A stretch of 64,000 nucleotides of DNA from Phaffia rhodozyma (lineage: Eukaryota > Basidiomycota > Tremellomycetes > Cystofilobasidiales > Mrakiaceae), in assembly GCA_014706385.1 (NCBI GenBank), contig JACGZH010000002.1, positions 2,356,001-2,420,000 on the forward strand, given 5' to 3'. Within the stretch, counting starts at the first letter, position 1. Every line of letters begins with the position of its first letter. Shown here piece by piece: positions 34,984 through 45,579 of this stretch. The position numbers and the translations under genes are program-made. Below the pieces are notes generated by a model that saw only the letters and a program-made list of their open reading frames with translations, searched no databases and was not told the DNA's origin.

Positions 34984-37900
34984 TCAGTTCAACACGGCAG
35001 ACCACGCGCCTGATCGAGAGAACCTGAGTGAGAAAACGTACGAGTCGGCAGCGACGATTCCCATAAATGCGACTTGGTCGGCGATGCTCTTCATCACGGA
35101 TAGCGTCATCTTATTTCCTCTTTGGAAGTCAATAGAAAGCAGAAGCAAGATGGTCAATGGTCCTTCGGCGGCGGATTCGAACACTAACAAACGTTGAACG
35201 TACTCGACAAACCCGTAAGCGTCAAACGAGTAGCCATGCGATGTGCACCACTATAGCCATGTGATCAGAGGATGAATTACGTGGTTAGTGCAACGAGCTA
35301 CTGATAAGATTACCGGAACGAGGATAACTCACCTCTTTGACGATGACTGTAGCAGCTTTTAGGTTGTGTCGGGGCATTCTTTGAGATCAGCCGCGAAGAA
35401 AAATGATCGACTCAAGTCAGATCACACTAATCTCATCAGAATAAATAATCATACGACCTACCTCGGGAAAAGATGATGAGTGGTCTTGAAAAGAGAGACA
35501 AAGATATAGAACGGTCAGCACGCATCGAGAATCAGTCGAGGAAACCCCAACGGCTCGGACATACTTGATGCTCAAGTCCGCCGAAGTAAAATCTGAGGGC
35601 AGGATGGATCAGAATCTATCAGACACAGAGTGTCAACAAGTTCTAGGTCAGTCATGGACTGCGCGTATTCACGATTCGATCGGCCAAAGAATTTCAAACT
35701 CACATCCATAGTAGTCCGGAGATTGTGGTTCATGTGACTCTCCAGCACGCTATGGTTGAACCCCCACAACGACTAGACACGTCAATCGAAGCAGCGGATG
35801 GATGAAAGGATAAGAATGTACACTCACCCTTTGTCTTCCATAGATCGTGAATAATGACTTTGAACAATCTGTTTCAAGAAGAGTGATCGAGAAAATATGA
35901 GCACATCAATGCATGGATTCAAGAGAGACTTTGATAGGCGATCATACCTGAAGGTGAAGCGGACTGGCGGTCATGAATGATACGACCAAGAAAAATGCCC
36001 GAAGTTTCCAACTAGGAAAACTGGCGATGACGACTCCGCCGAACCAGTAGAAGAACCCAGTAAGGCACACTAGCTCAAACACCCACCTATATAAAGCCAG
36101 TTGGGTCAGCATATCAGGACGTAGATGTAGATGTACGGTGGAGTAGACATACATTTTGCTTCGCTTGGCATAGATAGCCAGGTGCTGGTATGACAGAATA
36201 CAAAGATTGAACCTGCCTACGGAAAGTAAGCAATAGTAGCTGAGATGTTGTACCCGAACGGCGAGCGCGGCCAATTTGTCAAACATCTTGTATTCTCTAT
36301 AGCCAAACAACCCAAGACAGACATCAGTAAGCTATAGTCTGTTTTCAACCTTAAAATCACCAAGCGATACTGACTTGTATCGAGTGGACCACAAGCTGCC
36401 CAAAGAAGCTTCGTTGAGGCAAAGGAAAGGAAGTTGCTGGACTGAAACAAACGATGGATTCGTATGCATGCGCGATCAACACTCATTGCACTCGACATCA
36501 TCAGGGGAAAGTTGTAGGGCGGGATGGACTCACCATCAGGGTCATGTTCTACATCGTTGGTCATATCTGATCAGACGCAGGCAAGATCAAGAAGAAAGGG
36601 CGTGGTTCCGACAGATGTTAGAGTACGACAATGATGGAAGAGAATTTGACGAGACGAACGGTGATGAATGTTGTGTTCGGCACACCACCAGTCTAGACTG
36701 AGACCTCCGGTGAAACAAGACAGGATGACACCGAGAAAGTTGTTCCAGAAGAATGATCCGTTAGCGACACTTCGGTGTCCCTATTTTGATGACAAAAGCC
36801 AGTTTGTGCCAAAAAATAAAACAAAAATGAGAATCAAAACATAACGAGCGAGCACATTACGACAGAAAAGGATTATAAAGTTAGGACTGACGATATCATG
36901 GGCTGTAAAAGAGACCAGGTGCCAGTATACTCCTAACCCGACGGCACTACCCCAAGTGGCAACCCAAATTCGCCAACCATGGTTCCAAGCACCAGCATAA
37001 TTGGTAGCAGCCCACCAACAAGCTAAGCTGATGGTCGCGCATACTAGGTACCGAACGATCTCGACAGAATAACCTGAGAGGAACGGAGGAGAAGCCATCA
37101 AGCCGGATTCATCGATAATAGTTGTTAGTTCTTTGAAGTTTTGGGAGGCCTGAGCTTCATCCTCGGTGAACGGCTGAATGACAACAGGGAATAGGTCGAA
37201 GTAGTTCAAAAGAGGTTTCGGAGACAGCTGTCGGGTGATCTGGTGGTGATGTTGTGAGAAGGAAAAGGAGTTAATAAGTCCAAATGCGATTCTGAAATTG
37301 GAGGGCAAGATAAAAACAAAATATTTACCCTGTTACTCTCATCAAGATCCAGGAGGCCTTGCCTTTCTCGGCCTTCGAGGAAGGCTCGTGTCTCTCCTTC
37401 TTGGACCCACCGGACAAGCTTTCCTTTGCCCATTGTTCCAGCGGCAGGGTGAAACCCAAGCATGGACGGGGGCAACAGCGATCGGTAGGACTGAACGGAC
37501 GATACAAGAGAAGCGATGAGCATATATGTTTGAATCAGACGTCTGAACGACAAGGCACTCACTCCAGCTCGAGCGTCTGCCAGCTCTCCTACACAAAACG
37601 CTTTGAGCAGTTTGATGGTGGATTTTGCATGTGAAACGTTGATCTGATCGGTGGCCTGTGAACGTATGGTTGAACGATTAATAAATAGATAAGTGAAGAG
37701 AAACATGAAGCAGGAAGCAGGAAGAGATCACGTACATCTCGACCAATAAAATGAAGAAGCAACTGTTTCCCTCCGGGATGGGTAACAATCCAGTTGTTGA
37801 CCTTGTATACTTTGAAGTCGTAAACGAGGAGAAGGTGTCCGTCGAGGATCTACGAATAGGAAGAAGAAATGTTTAGTATGCTAAAGATAAGATAACTATA

Positions 37901-38573
37901 AACAAGCGGCAGTTTCAGCCCCTTAAAAAGAAAGCAGTGTAAGTTTTTCTGAACCAAGATCACGCTTTTTCTAATTTTTAGTTTTTAATCTTTATTTCAT
38001 TTGCTTCATTTTTCATTTTCACTCTCTCAGTGCTTTGCCTCTCTTTATGCCGCTCGGGAGCAAAATTCATCGTTTCCCGCTCTGAGCCCACGCTGCGGCT
38101 AGCCAAAACGCTTTTCTCCAGCAATTCGAGCGGGTAACAGCCTGAACGAGATTTCCATTGCAAGAGACGCCTGAAAAATAAAATAAAATAGTTGTGGGAC
38201 TCACATCGTGTGCGATCGCTTCTCTAGTCCATAATTTAACTTCTCTTTGGATCTTCTCTCTATTTAAAGTGAGAGTTCTCTGTGTGATATCGGAGTAGTC
38301 TAGATGCTCGGTGGAAGGGACGACGGGTACTGAAACTGGTCGAAGTACTGGGGACGTATCTGGAGAGATCGGTGGCGAGATCGGATCTTTCTCAAGGCAT
38401 ATTTTCGAGTGAGACACAGTTACCGGCTCAAGAAGGGAACCCATCGTGAAAGATCCATCCGGTTGGGGCTGAGAGAAGTCAAACTCAGCAACCTCTTGAC
38501 AAGGTGTGGCCACAGGAGTCAGGGGAAAGTCCAAGGGCTTGATCCCAAGATCCAGTGTGGAATGAAACGACAT
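34984..38573 (-). CDS. Cytochrome b5-fused sphingolipid (delta-8 type) desaturase
   Basis: ER membrane di-iron desaturase with its own b5 electron donor; family members put a double bond in the sphingoid base. The N-terminal Pro/Ser-rich leader starts MSFHSTLDLGIKPLDFPLTP (38573). The b5 domain follows, with LWTREAIAHD, WIVTHPGGKQLLLHFIGRD (about 37745-37800) and ATDQINVSHAKS. Three His boxes form only after splicing: HDI joined to GHRSVANGSFFW (about 36740-36890); WWCAEHNIHH (about 36660-36690); and FGGLEHQ joined to TTHHLFPR (35575 to 35455), i.e. QTTHH where b5-fused front-end desaturases have QxxHH. MPRHNLKAATVIVKEWC and MKSIADQVAFMGIVAA (near the end) are typical. More than ten introns. 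A front-end acyl desaturase is the alternative, but the fungal context favours sphingolipid. Confidence 0.82.
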
Positions 38574-39888
38574 GCGACTGAACAGATGGAAGGGTAAGAT
38601 CAAGTGTAGATGGATGGATAGGAACGGCCTTGCAGAGAGAATCGGAGACGAAAGGTGTGTGTGTGTGCGTAAGGGAGGAGAGAGACGAAGGGGGTTATAC
38701 TGTGTGAGAGAGAGGAAGAGAGGGAAGGAACGAAAAGTATTTAAAATGCAGAGAGAGTTAGAAAGCAAAGAGGCAGGCCAAAGAAGAAAATGGGTGAAAA
38801 GCATGAGATCTGGTTAAGCCTGCCTCAGGACAGCCCCAATAACATCGATAAGAGCCCTCAAATGGAAGGGGTTTGGAGCAAAGATGCAGTAGGAGAGGCC
38901 ATAGACACCGGCGTAGGCGGACGGGTCAGCGGCAAATAATATTGGAAGCGGTGCCCAGTACCATTAGTCGGGACAACAACAACAACAACTGTTAAAGCGC
39001 GACCTGAAAAGAACAGGATTTACACCTTATTGACAACGAGCCGTCCAAATGTACCCATACACACACCCATAGACACACATGTTCTGTGGGACCGAGAACA
39101 ATAAGTGCTGAACCAACCGACGGGAAACGAGGTCGAAAGGATCTCTCCTTGTGTTCCGCAGGCCTGCAGGCCTTCACGTACGCAGTAAATACAGAAACTA
39201 GGTCGGTTGTGAAGAAAAAAGTTCGATAAAAGCTCAATACCACACAACATTTCTCTTCACTTGCTGCTCAAAAACACATTTATTTCTGGGCCCCTGTTTC
39301 CTGGTTAGCGGGTTCCTTTATATGCGACTGTGCTCTAGTGAACGAGCATGTAAGAAACGACACGATTAATGGACAGATCTGTGGACAAAATTCGCTCGAA
39401 ATTAAGAAAAAGACAAAATAGCAGAAAAGGCGAGAACTCGGGCACGTGTGTCCGTCGGACGGTTGTCCGAATTGCGCAGTGAATTGTAAGTCATTAGGGA
39501 ATTGACCCATGGAGGGCGCCAACGTTGTTAGTTTCTTCTGAGGTCGAAGAATGATTCGAAAGAAGGTGGAAGAGAAAGAAGTCAAAGATGAAGATGAGAA
39601 AGGAAAAGAGATAGTGTTGCAAAACTTCCTGAAGGATGTTTATATATCAAAAACCGGGCAGGGAGAGTCGTAAGCGAAGAGAGCGCAGGATGCGTAAGCC
39701 ATAGAGTTGGCCGTTCCCATTGAGGCCGTTCGTACCCCGGAGTTGACCTCCGTTTTTTACGTAATCGGAATTGTTTAAATTCCCATGCTTGGATGCTGCT
39801 ACCTATATGCCCGTATACCCATGTCTATGCTTTTACCGTCTCTTAGTCAAGCACAACCCACAGGGACTTTGAGGATTGAGCTGGAAAG
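38574..39888. other. Long divergent intergenic region, desaturase to RPR2
   Basis: 1.3 kb with no convincing gene. It has a GT-rich stretch (about 38653-38670), a CAA microrepeat (about 38975-38990) and a GTCCGTCGGAC palindrome (about 39448) containing CCG-N-CGG, the layout bound by zinc-cluster factors. Open frames at 38992-39250 and 39280-39585 lack any recognisable domain. Confidence 0.5.
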
Positions 39889-40884
39889 ATGGCCAAATCA
39901 AAACCAGCGGCAACAGCGAACGTACAACCAAATGTAAACCAAATTCCGAATAAGGATCTTCTCCTCAGGCTCACTTATATGCACCATGCAGCGACCTATC
40001 TTCACCAGGCCAGTGCACTCCTTCCTCCCACGGCTGATTTCTTCTCAGAACCGCGACGTTCCCACAAAGGCAAAGAAAGAGCGCTCATAGAGTTGAGACC
40101 AGAAGATAGAGCTGGAGAGTTGGATGGAGCTCAAGGTAACGCAGGAGGTGAGGAATGCCTATCCAGGCTAGCAAGACATATAGGTAGAGATATTGGCAGT
40201 GTCGCCAGACATAACCGAGCTCAACTGTGAGTATACAGAGCAGTGATAGTCAGAACTCTTCACGGCATGCTCACATCTTTGCTATTTTGTTCCTGATCAA
40301 CCGAAGGGATCCAACATTCAAAAGATCGATCTGCAAAACATGTCATACCGTTCTCCTCCCTGGGGTGACCTCGAGAGTCAAGCTCAAAGGTATGGTCTCA
40401 TGATATATATATATATATATCTTCTCTTTATCTCTTCTTCTTTATACTGAAAACAGTTTTCCATCAAATTATATGTTGATCTTGTTTGAAACGCATCTAC
40501 ATATCAGCCTCGTCGTCTCATCAGAAAGTTCGAACAGAGGTCTGCACCCACTGCTCGACTACCCGGTCTGTTCCCGCGCCCCCGGTGTATTCTCCAAGTT
40601 GCGAAACAGAATTTCACTCTCTGCCACTCTCGTCAGAGTCAGAAGAACATAGCGCCCCCCTTGTTTCATCCTCTTTGCCAGCCAGGACGCTCAAGAGGAA
40701 CAGACAGGAACGAGCACGTCATCGGGCTCTCTCTAAGCTAGCCGCTACAGCAAAGACCACTGACGGCTCCTCAGGCCGAAGAGGAGAAGGCGTAGGAAGA
40801 GGTAGGCTTGACGTCCCATTCTCTGAGCGTCTTGGTGTGGGTCATGTGTTGTACGAGGAGGGCAAAGAGACTGTCTCAATCTGA
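39889..40884 (+). CDS. RPR2: RNase P/MRP protein subunit Rpr2 (Rpp21 family)
   Basis: Zinc-ribbon subunit of nuclear RNase P, which trims tRNA 5' leaders. Exon 1 has KDLLLRLTYMHHAATYLHQA and ends RHIGRDIGSVARHNRAQL. The next exon gives DPTFKRSICKTCHTVLLPGV plus TSRVKLKG (40308-40390). The third begins in ASSSHQKVRTEVCTHCSTTR (40500-40555). The two CxxC pairs (CKTC, CTHC) make the zinc ribbon, and the pattern of helix plus DPTxKRSICKxC is diagnostic. The C-terminal tail is Ser/Arg-rich, ending GKETVSI at TGA 40882. Two introns, one with an AT dinucleotide run (40401-40420). Confidence 0.86.
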
Positions 40885-41496
40885 ACAGGGGATGTATGTA
40901 GGTATATATGTGTGTCTGTGCGTCTGTGCGTCTGTGCGTCTATGTCTGTATCTGTATATATATCAATGTGGCAACGCGAACTAGTAAGCTGGTATGATCT
41001 ACTCTCTGAGCCTCCTGCTGTCTCCGTTGCATCCGTGTTACCGAATCAAACGGCACAGTTCTTCAGGCACACATTCACGTTCAAAGTTGACGGAAACAGG
41101 TAGGCCTGACGCGTCGCGTGTGAGAGAATCCGGTCAGGCAACATTTTGACGCGACTCGCCTGTCGAGCCCGCCTCCTTTTCTCACTCTGCCCTTTCCGTT
41201 TCCCTTCTGCCCTCGACCTTGATTCTTGTCCTTTCTCCTCCTCCCCTTCGTCCGTGTCTGCTCCTTCTTGGTCGTTCTCTTCACCTTGGTACTTGGATAC
41301 GTTCTCTCCAGTGCTACCACCATCATCCTTCTCTCTTCACTTTTTCTACTCTCCCTTCCTTTCCTTTCTTCGCTCCCTTTCGCATCCGCTTTCTTTCGCT
41401 TCTCATTCTTGACCTCTCACCCTAAACGTTCACTCCCTCCCTACTTGAACATCTCAATCTCCAATACACACACTCGCGTTCCTTCCGTCGTTCAAC
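40885..41496. promoter_or_regulatory. Promoter and leader of the B-type cyclin gene with an MCB-like box
   Basis: 612 bases. RPR2 3' sequence with TGTGCGTC microrepeats (about 40915-40950) comes first. An ACGCGT (41109-41114) followed by CGCGTG lies 388 bases before the cyclin ATG and shares thirteen bases with the box next to PDS5. The last 300 bases are C/T-rich leader. Confidence 0.5.
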
Positions 41497-43706
41497 ATGG
41501 CTAGCGGCATCCCTGTGCGTATATCCTTCTTTCCTTTCCTAGTTTCGTCCATGTCTCTGCCAGCTCTCTTCTCTTACTACAACTCTGAATATTGCTTCAT
41601 TTGTCGTTCAACTTGTCGTCGCGTTCCTGACCCTTCCCGTACTTTGACTCTCGCTCAACATCCCTTTTCTCTCTCTTTATTCTTTTCTACCTCTCAGACC
41701 ACCCGTCGGACAACCAGAGTGACTCGAGCGACTGCTACCCTTGATGAAAACGCCCCACGGGCGACCGTGGCTGGCAAGACAATTAACCTCGTCGGCAAAG
41801 AAGCCATCGCCGCCCAATCTGGACCTTCGAAACCGACGATAACCTCGCGAGCAGCTGGTCTGTCCACCCACTCGGTCAAAGATCCGAACGGCGCGATCAA
41901 TGCCATGGATGGCGGCACGGGTGTCGCTAATGGAAAACAAGTTCTCGGTACTCGCAAACGGGCTGCCTTTGGCGAGGTTTCCGACCGGAACGGCGGTCCT
42001 GCCTCAAACCCAATAGGAGCAAAGGACGCTGGTAGGAAAAAGGTGGCTGAAAAGAAAATGACGGCCACCACCGCTTCTGTTCCAACCAGGGCAACGGCTG
42101 GACGAAGAACAAGGACCAGCTTGGCAGCAGAACAGGCCGCCGCTCTCACCTCACATACTCAGGACAACACAGACGGCACGGACGTCGAGACTGCACCGAG
42201 ACGCCGGGTGCCTGTCACTACCCACCGAACCGCTACTTCCTCCTCTCACGCTTCCACCTCGACCAACACTTCCGCCGTGCCTCGTCCTATAGTATCTACC
42301 GCGGCTCGCCGAACGACATCGACCGCTGGTTCAGCTGCTACTACCTCTTCGACGACTAGGGCGATCAAGCCCCCGCCACGCACAACCGCTGTCGACCGTG
42401 ACGTATTTGACGCCGGCGAAGGTGACACCAAAGCCGGCTTGCCAGTCGAAGATGTTCTCGAGGCTGAGGAGGATGCCGTCCCTGCTAAGCGGGCCAGAAC
42501 CTCGTCCCCCGTCAAACTTGAAATCGCTCATACAAACTCCAGATCCGGAAGCACGCTCTCGGAACCACCGGCAGAGGTCGCGGCCATGGCCGCTCTAGCC
42601 AAGGCAGAAGAGGATGCATTGTACCAAGAAAAGGATAAGGACGCCGGATGGGAAGATCTCGATGCCGAGGATGCGGATGATCCGATGATGGTCAGCGAAT
42701 ACGTCGTAGATATCTTTAAATACATGCAAGAGCTCGAGGTTAGCGCTTATCTTTCCTGTGGCCTCACTCTCCTCCTTCTATCTTCTTGTTACTGACCTGC
42801 TTTCTTTCTCTCTTGTCATCTTACTAGTTAACAACCCAACCGAATCCAGACTACATGTCAATTCAGCCAGAGCTACAGTGGAAGATGCGAGGAATTCTTG
42901 TTGACTGGTTGATCGAGGTCCACGGCAAGTTCCGATTGTTGCCAGAAACCTTGTTCCTCGCGATCAACTTGGTCGATCGGTTCCTATCCGCTCGAGTGAT
43001 CTCACTCGTCAAGCTTCAGCTCGTTGGTACGACCGCCCTTTTCGTCGCCGCCAAGTATGAGGAGGTCATCTGCCCGTCTGTCCAGAACTTTTTGTTCATG
43101 GCCGATAATGGCTTTGGTGATGACGAGATCTTAGGTGCCGAAAGGTATCTACTCCAGACGCTTGACTTTAATATGGCATATCCAAACCCAATTCACTTTC
43201 TCCGAAGGATCTCGAAGGCGGACAACTACGACATCCAGACAAGGACGGTGGCGAAATACTTCATGGAGATTGCCTGTGTCGATCACAAGATGCTTCACCT
43301 GAAACCTAGTTTGATTGCCGCTGGAGCCGCCTGGCTTGCCAGACATGTTCTCAACCGAGGCAAATGGAACGCCAACTTGGTTCACTATTCGTCGTTCGCG
43401 GAGGATGAGCTTCTGCCGGCTGCCCAGCTCATGCTCAACTATATCCTTCGACCGCTTGAGAAGCAGGCCGAGTGTTTTACCAAGAAGTATGCATCCAAGA
43501 AGTATATGAAGGCCTCGACATATGTCCGAGAATGGGCTATTCATCGATACCGGACCGACGATGAGGAGTTCTGTGAGATGGAGGGCTTAGTGTTCAACCC
43601 TCCGAAGGGTGACGAACTCAGGTTCGATATCGAGCTGATGAAGACCAGACAAACCTCTGCCTCGGATGGAGAGGATGGCGAGGGACATACAAACTCGGAT
43701 TACTAA
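41497..43706 (+). CDS. G2/mitotic B-type cyclin (Clb/Cdc13 class)
   Basis: Activates Cdk1 at G2/M. MASGIP is exon 1, then intron 41515-41697, then a long Ala/Thr/Arg-rich N-terminal region with a destruction-box-like RAAFGEVSD (41959-41985). The cyclin fold follows: YVVDIFKYMQELE, then after the intron LTTQPNPDYMSIQPELQW, MRGILVDWLIEVHGKFRLLP (42885-42945; the conserved MRxxLvDWL helix), ETLFLAINLVDRFLS, KLQLVGTTALFVAAKYEEV and the second fold through YILRPLEKQ. It ends DGEDGEGHTNSDY, TAA at 43704. The first cyclin-box motif and the C-terminal cyclin domain are intact, so the protein should be active. It is class B by the DWLIEVH and KYEE motifs; exact orthology to Clb2 or Clb3 is not settled. 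Confidence 0.93.
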
Positions 43707-44651
43707 ACGAATTGTTTATTCCCTCTTCATCACAAATAGGCCCCTTCTGCCTTTTTGTGTTACTCTTCAGCTTCTCTCCGGTCTCTCCTCTTCCTCCTGC
43801 TGGACAAGGGTTTTCGTTCGTCCACCCTTGTCCATCTTTGTTTGTCCTACGACTTGTATCTATGCCGACCTGGTTTTCCAAAAATTCTCTTCTTTTGTTC
43901 TTGCCTTTATTACTGCCTCTCTTTTCTGTTGTTCATTCGGAATCTCATCCATTCGATACATAACCATCTGGTCCTAATCTCATTCAACCCTGGCGACATA
44001 TCCCGTCTTTGTTCATTCCATCAATTTTTTTTTCAATAAACTCTCTGGCTACCCCTCCGCTTCCTCTGCTCGTTCTCTCTCTTATCTTTCCTTCTCCTCT
44101 CGTAGTTCCTCAAGTGCCACCCTATCTATTTCTTTTCCTTTTCCTGTGGCAAGCCGTCATTTCGCTTCTCGTTCCCTCATGGGTTTCGATACCTAGCTTG
44201 CTTCTTTTCTTCCTTTGTGTGTCTCTGCCCCTACACAATAAAGCTCCATTGTCATTACCATCACCACCATCATCAAGCTGTCTCTCCTCTTTTTACATAT
44301 GTTATGTAACTTCATATGCTGATTGCTCTCGGACGAAAGGGTCTTGTTCCACAAGAGTTCTTCGTTCATTTCATATCCTTACTTACCCTCCGACTCTTGA
44401 CCTTTCGTCTATTGCTCTCTCTGGATGTACTTTCGATCGATGCAGTCTTCACTCAGATGAGCGGTTACGATCATGGTTATAATCGAGTGTAACCATGATC
44501 GTAGCGGCTCGTCTGGGCTTTTCAATATCTTGCCCTTTTCACCATCAAAATCATCACGACCACCAAACAAGAGAACACACCTTCCACTTGCACAAACCCC
44601 TAATACACCTCTATCTCTTGTACACGCTTAATCGCCTAGGAAGGAACCAAG
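43707..44651. other. Intergenic region, cyclin to bL31m, with a perfect hairpin
   Basis: 945 bases, mostly T/C-rich cyclin 3' sequence with no domain-bearing frame. The notable element is the inverted repeat at 44466-44503, about 150 bases before the bL31m ATG. Confidence 0.55.
44466..44503. repeat. Perfect 14-base inverted repeat (hairpin)
   Basis: Arms TACGATCATGGTTA (44466-44479) and TAACCATGATCGTA (44490-44503) are exact reverse complements around a ten-base loop. It lies in the promoter or leader of the mitochondrial ribosomal protein gene. It is AT/GC balanced and not followed by a T-run in the usual terminator form. Confidence 0.9.
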
Positions 44652-45128
44652 ATGAGACCGTCTCCGGCAAGCTCGAAACGAATGTTTGGTCTTCTTAAAG
44701 CTAGGAGACAGACCGACTTGAAACATGCCATGTGTCCTAGCAAACTCGGTCGAACTCATGTCTACAAGCCTAAGCCGTTGCCTCCGGCTCAACCACCACT
44801 GTTCCCTCAACAAGTCGTCCTTGCCGATGGTTCTTCATTCACTCACTACACGACCTCTCCTCGATCGGTCTACAAGTTGACCAAGGATCTGTCAAACCAC
44901 CCGCTTTGGTACCCGAACAAGGTCTCTTCGAGGGATCTTCAAGATGAATTCGGAAGGATCGGAAGGTTCAAATCGAAATATGCTACCACAGGTTCTGAAA
45001 ACTCAGAGGATGATCCGTTTGCTAGTGGAATTGAGGATTGGATGAGTGAAGGCGCGGTCGAGTTGAAGCAAAAGCCAAAGGTCGTGGTTGAGCCCAAGGC
45101 GCCGGTCGGAAAGAAGGGAAAGAGATAG
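44652..45128 (+). CDS. MRPL36: Mitochondrial large-subunit ribosomal protein bL31m
   Basis: Single-exon, 158 residues, much like yeast Mrpl36 in length. The start MRPSPASSKRMFGLLKARRQ is basic with no acid in the first 20 residues, fitting a mitochondrial presequence. The core VVLADGSSFTHYTTSPRSVY, KDLSNHPLWYPN and the later GRIGRFKSKYATT align with the yeast pattern (LSDGS..., NNPLWNPS, DRFNKRY). The C-terminus is Lys-rich (KKGKR). Part of the mitochondrial 54S/39S ribosome near the central protuberance in known structures. A 14-base hairpin sits in its leader or promoter. Confidence 0.78.
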   Translation: MRPSPASSKRMFGLLKARRQTDLKHAMCPSKLGRTHVYKPKPLPPAQPPLFPQQVVLADGSSFTHYTTSPRSVYKLTKDLSNHPLWYPNKVSSRDLQDEFGRIGRFKSKYATTGSENSEDDPFASGIEDWMSEGAVELKQKPKVVVEPKAPVGKKGKR

Positions 45129-45579
45129 AGAGCAGGACAGAAAGGTGTCTATGAGATATCAATCTTGGAACTGAGTAAGTCTAGGCGGCTCTCCCTTCTT
45201 CCTTTCGTTAATCGTAACGTGGAGGAAGTTCAAGACAGAATGAAACTGAACTTTGACCTTGTTTGTCTTTGAAATCAACTGCTTGTTGAGCAGAAATATA
45301 ATGAAACCTTTTAGGAAAAAGATTTGCCTCATATAACATGTGGTTGTAGCCTCGCTCAACCCGTCGATTGAACAGTTTCGCCGATCAATCGTACTTCAGC
45401 TATTTCAGTTGCAGAACATTTTTGATGGTCTTCAGGTCGTGCTAGGACGTCATGTTTGCTTCGCTTCTCATAAAACGCTCGCAGACTCCCTTCTACAAAA
45501 TAGACATCCTAATAGCTCATCCGACGTCTGGTCGTCATTCGCTCTGGACAGAGATTAAGAAAAGATCCCTATTTTGACA
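45129..45579. other. Convergent intergenic region, bL31m to TPR gene
   Basis: 450 bases between two 3' ends. Nothing recognised; no tRNA-like B box was found. Confidence 0.55.
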
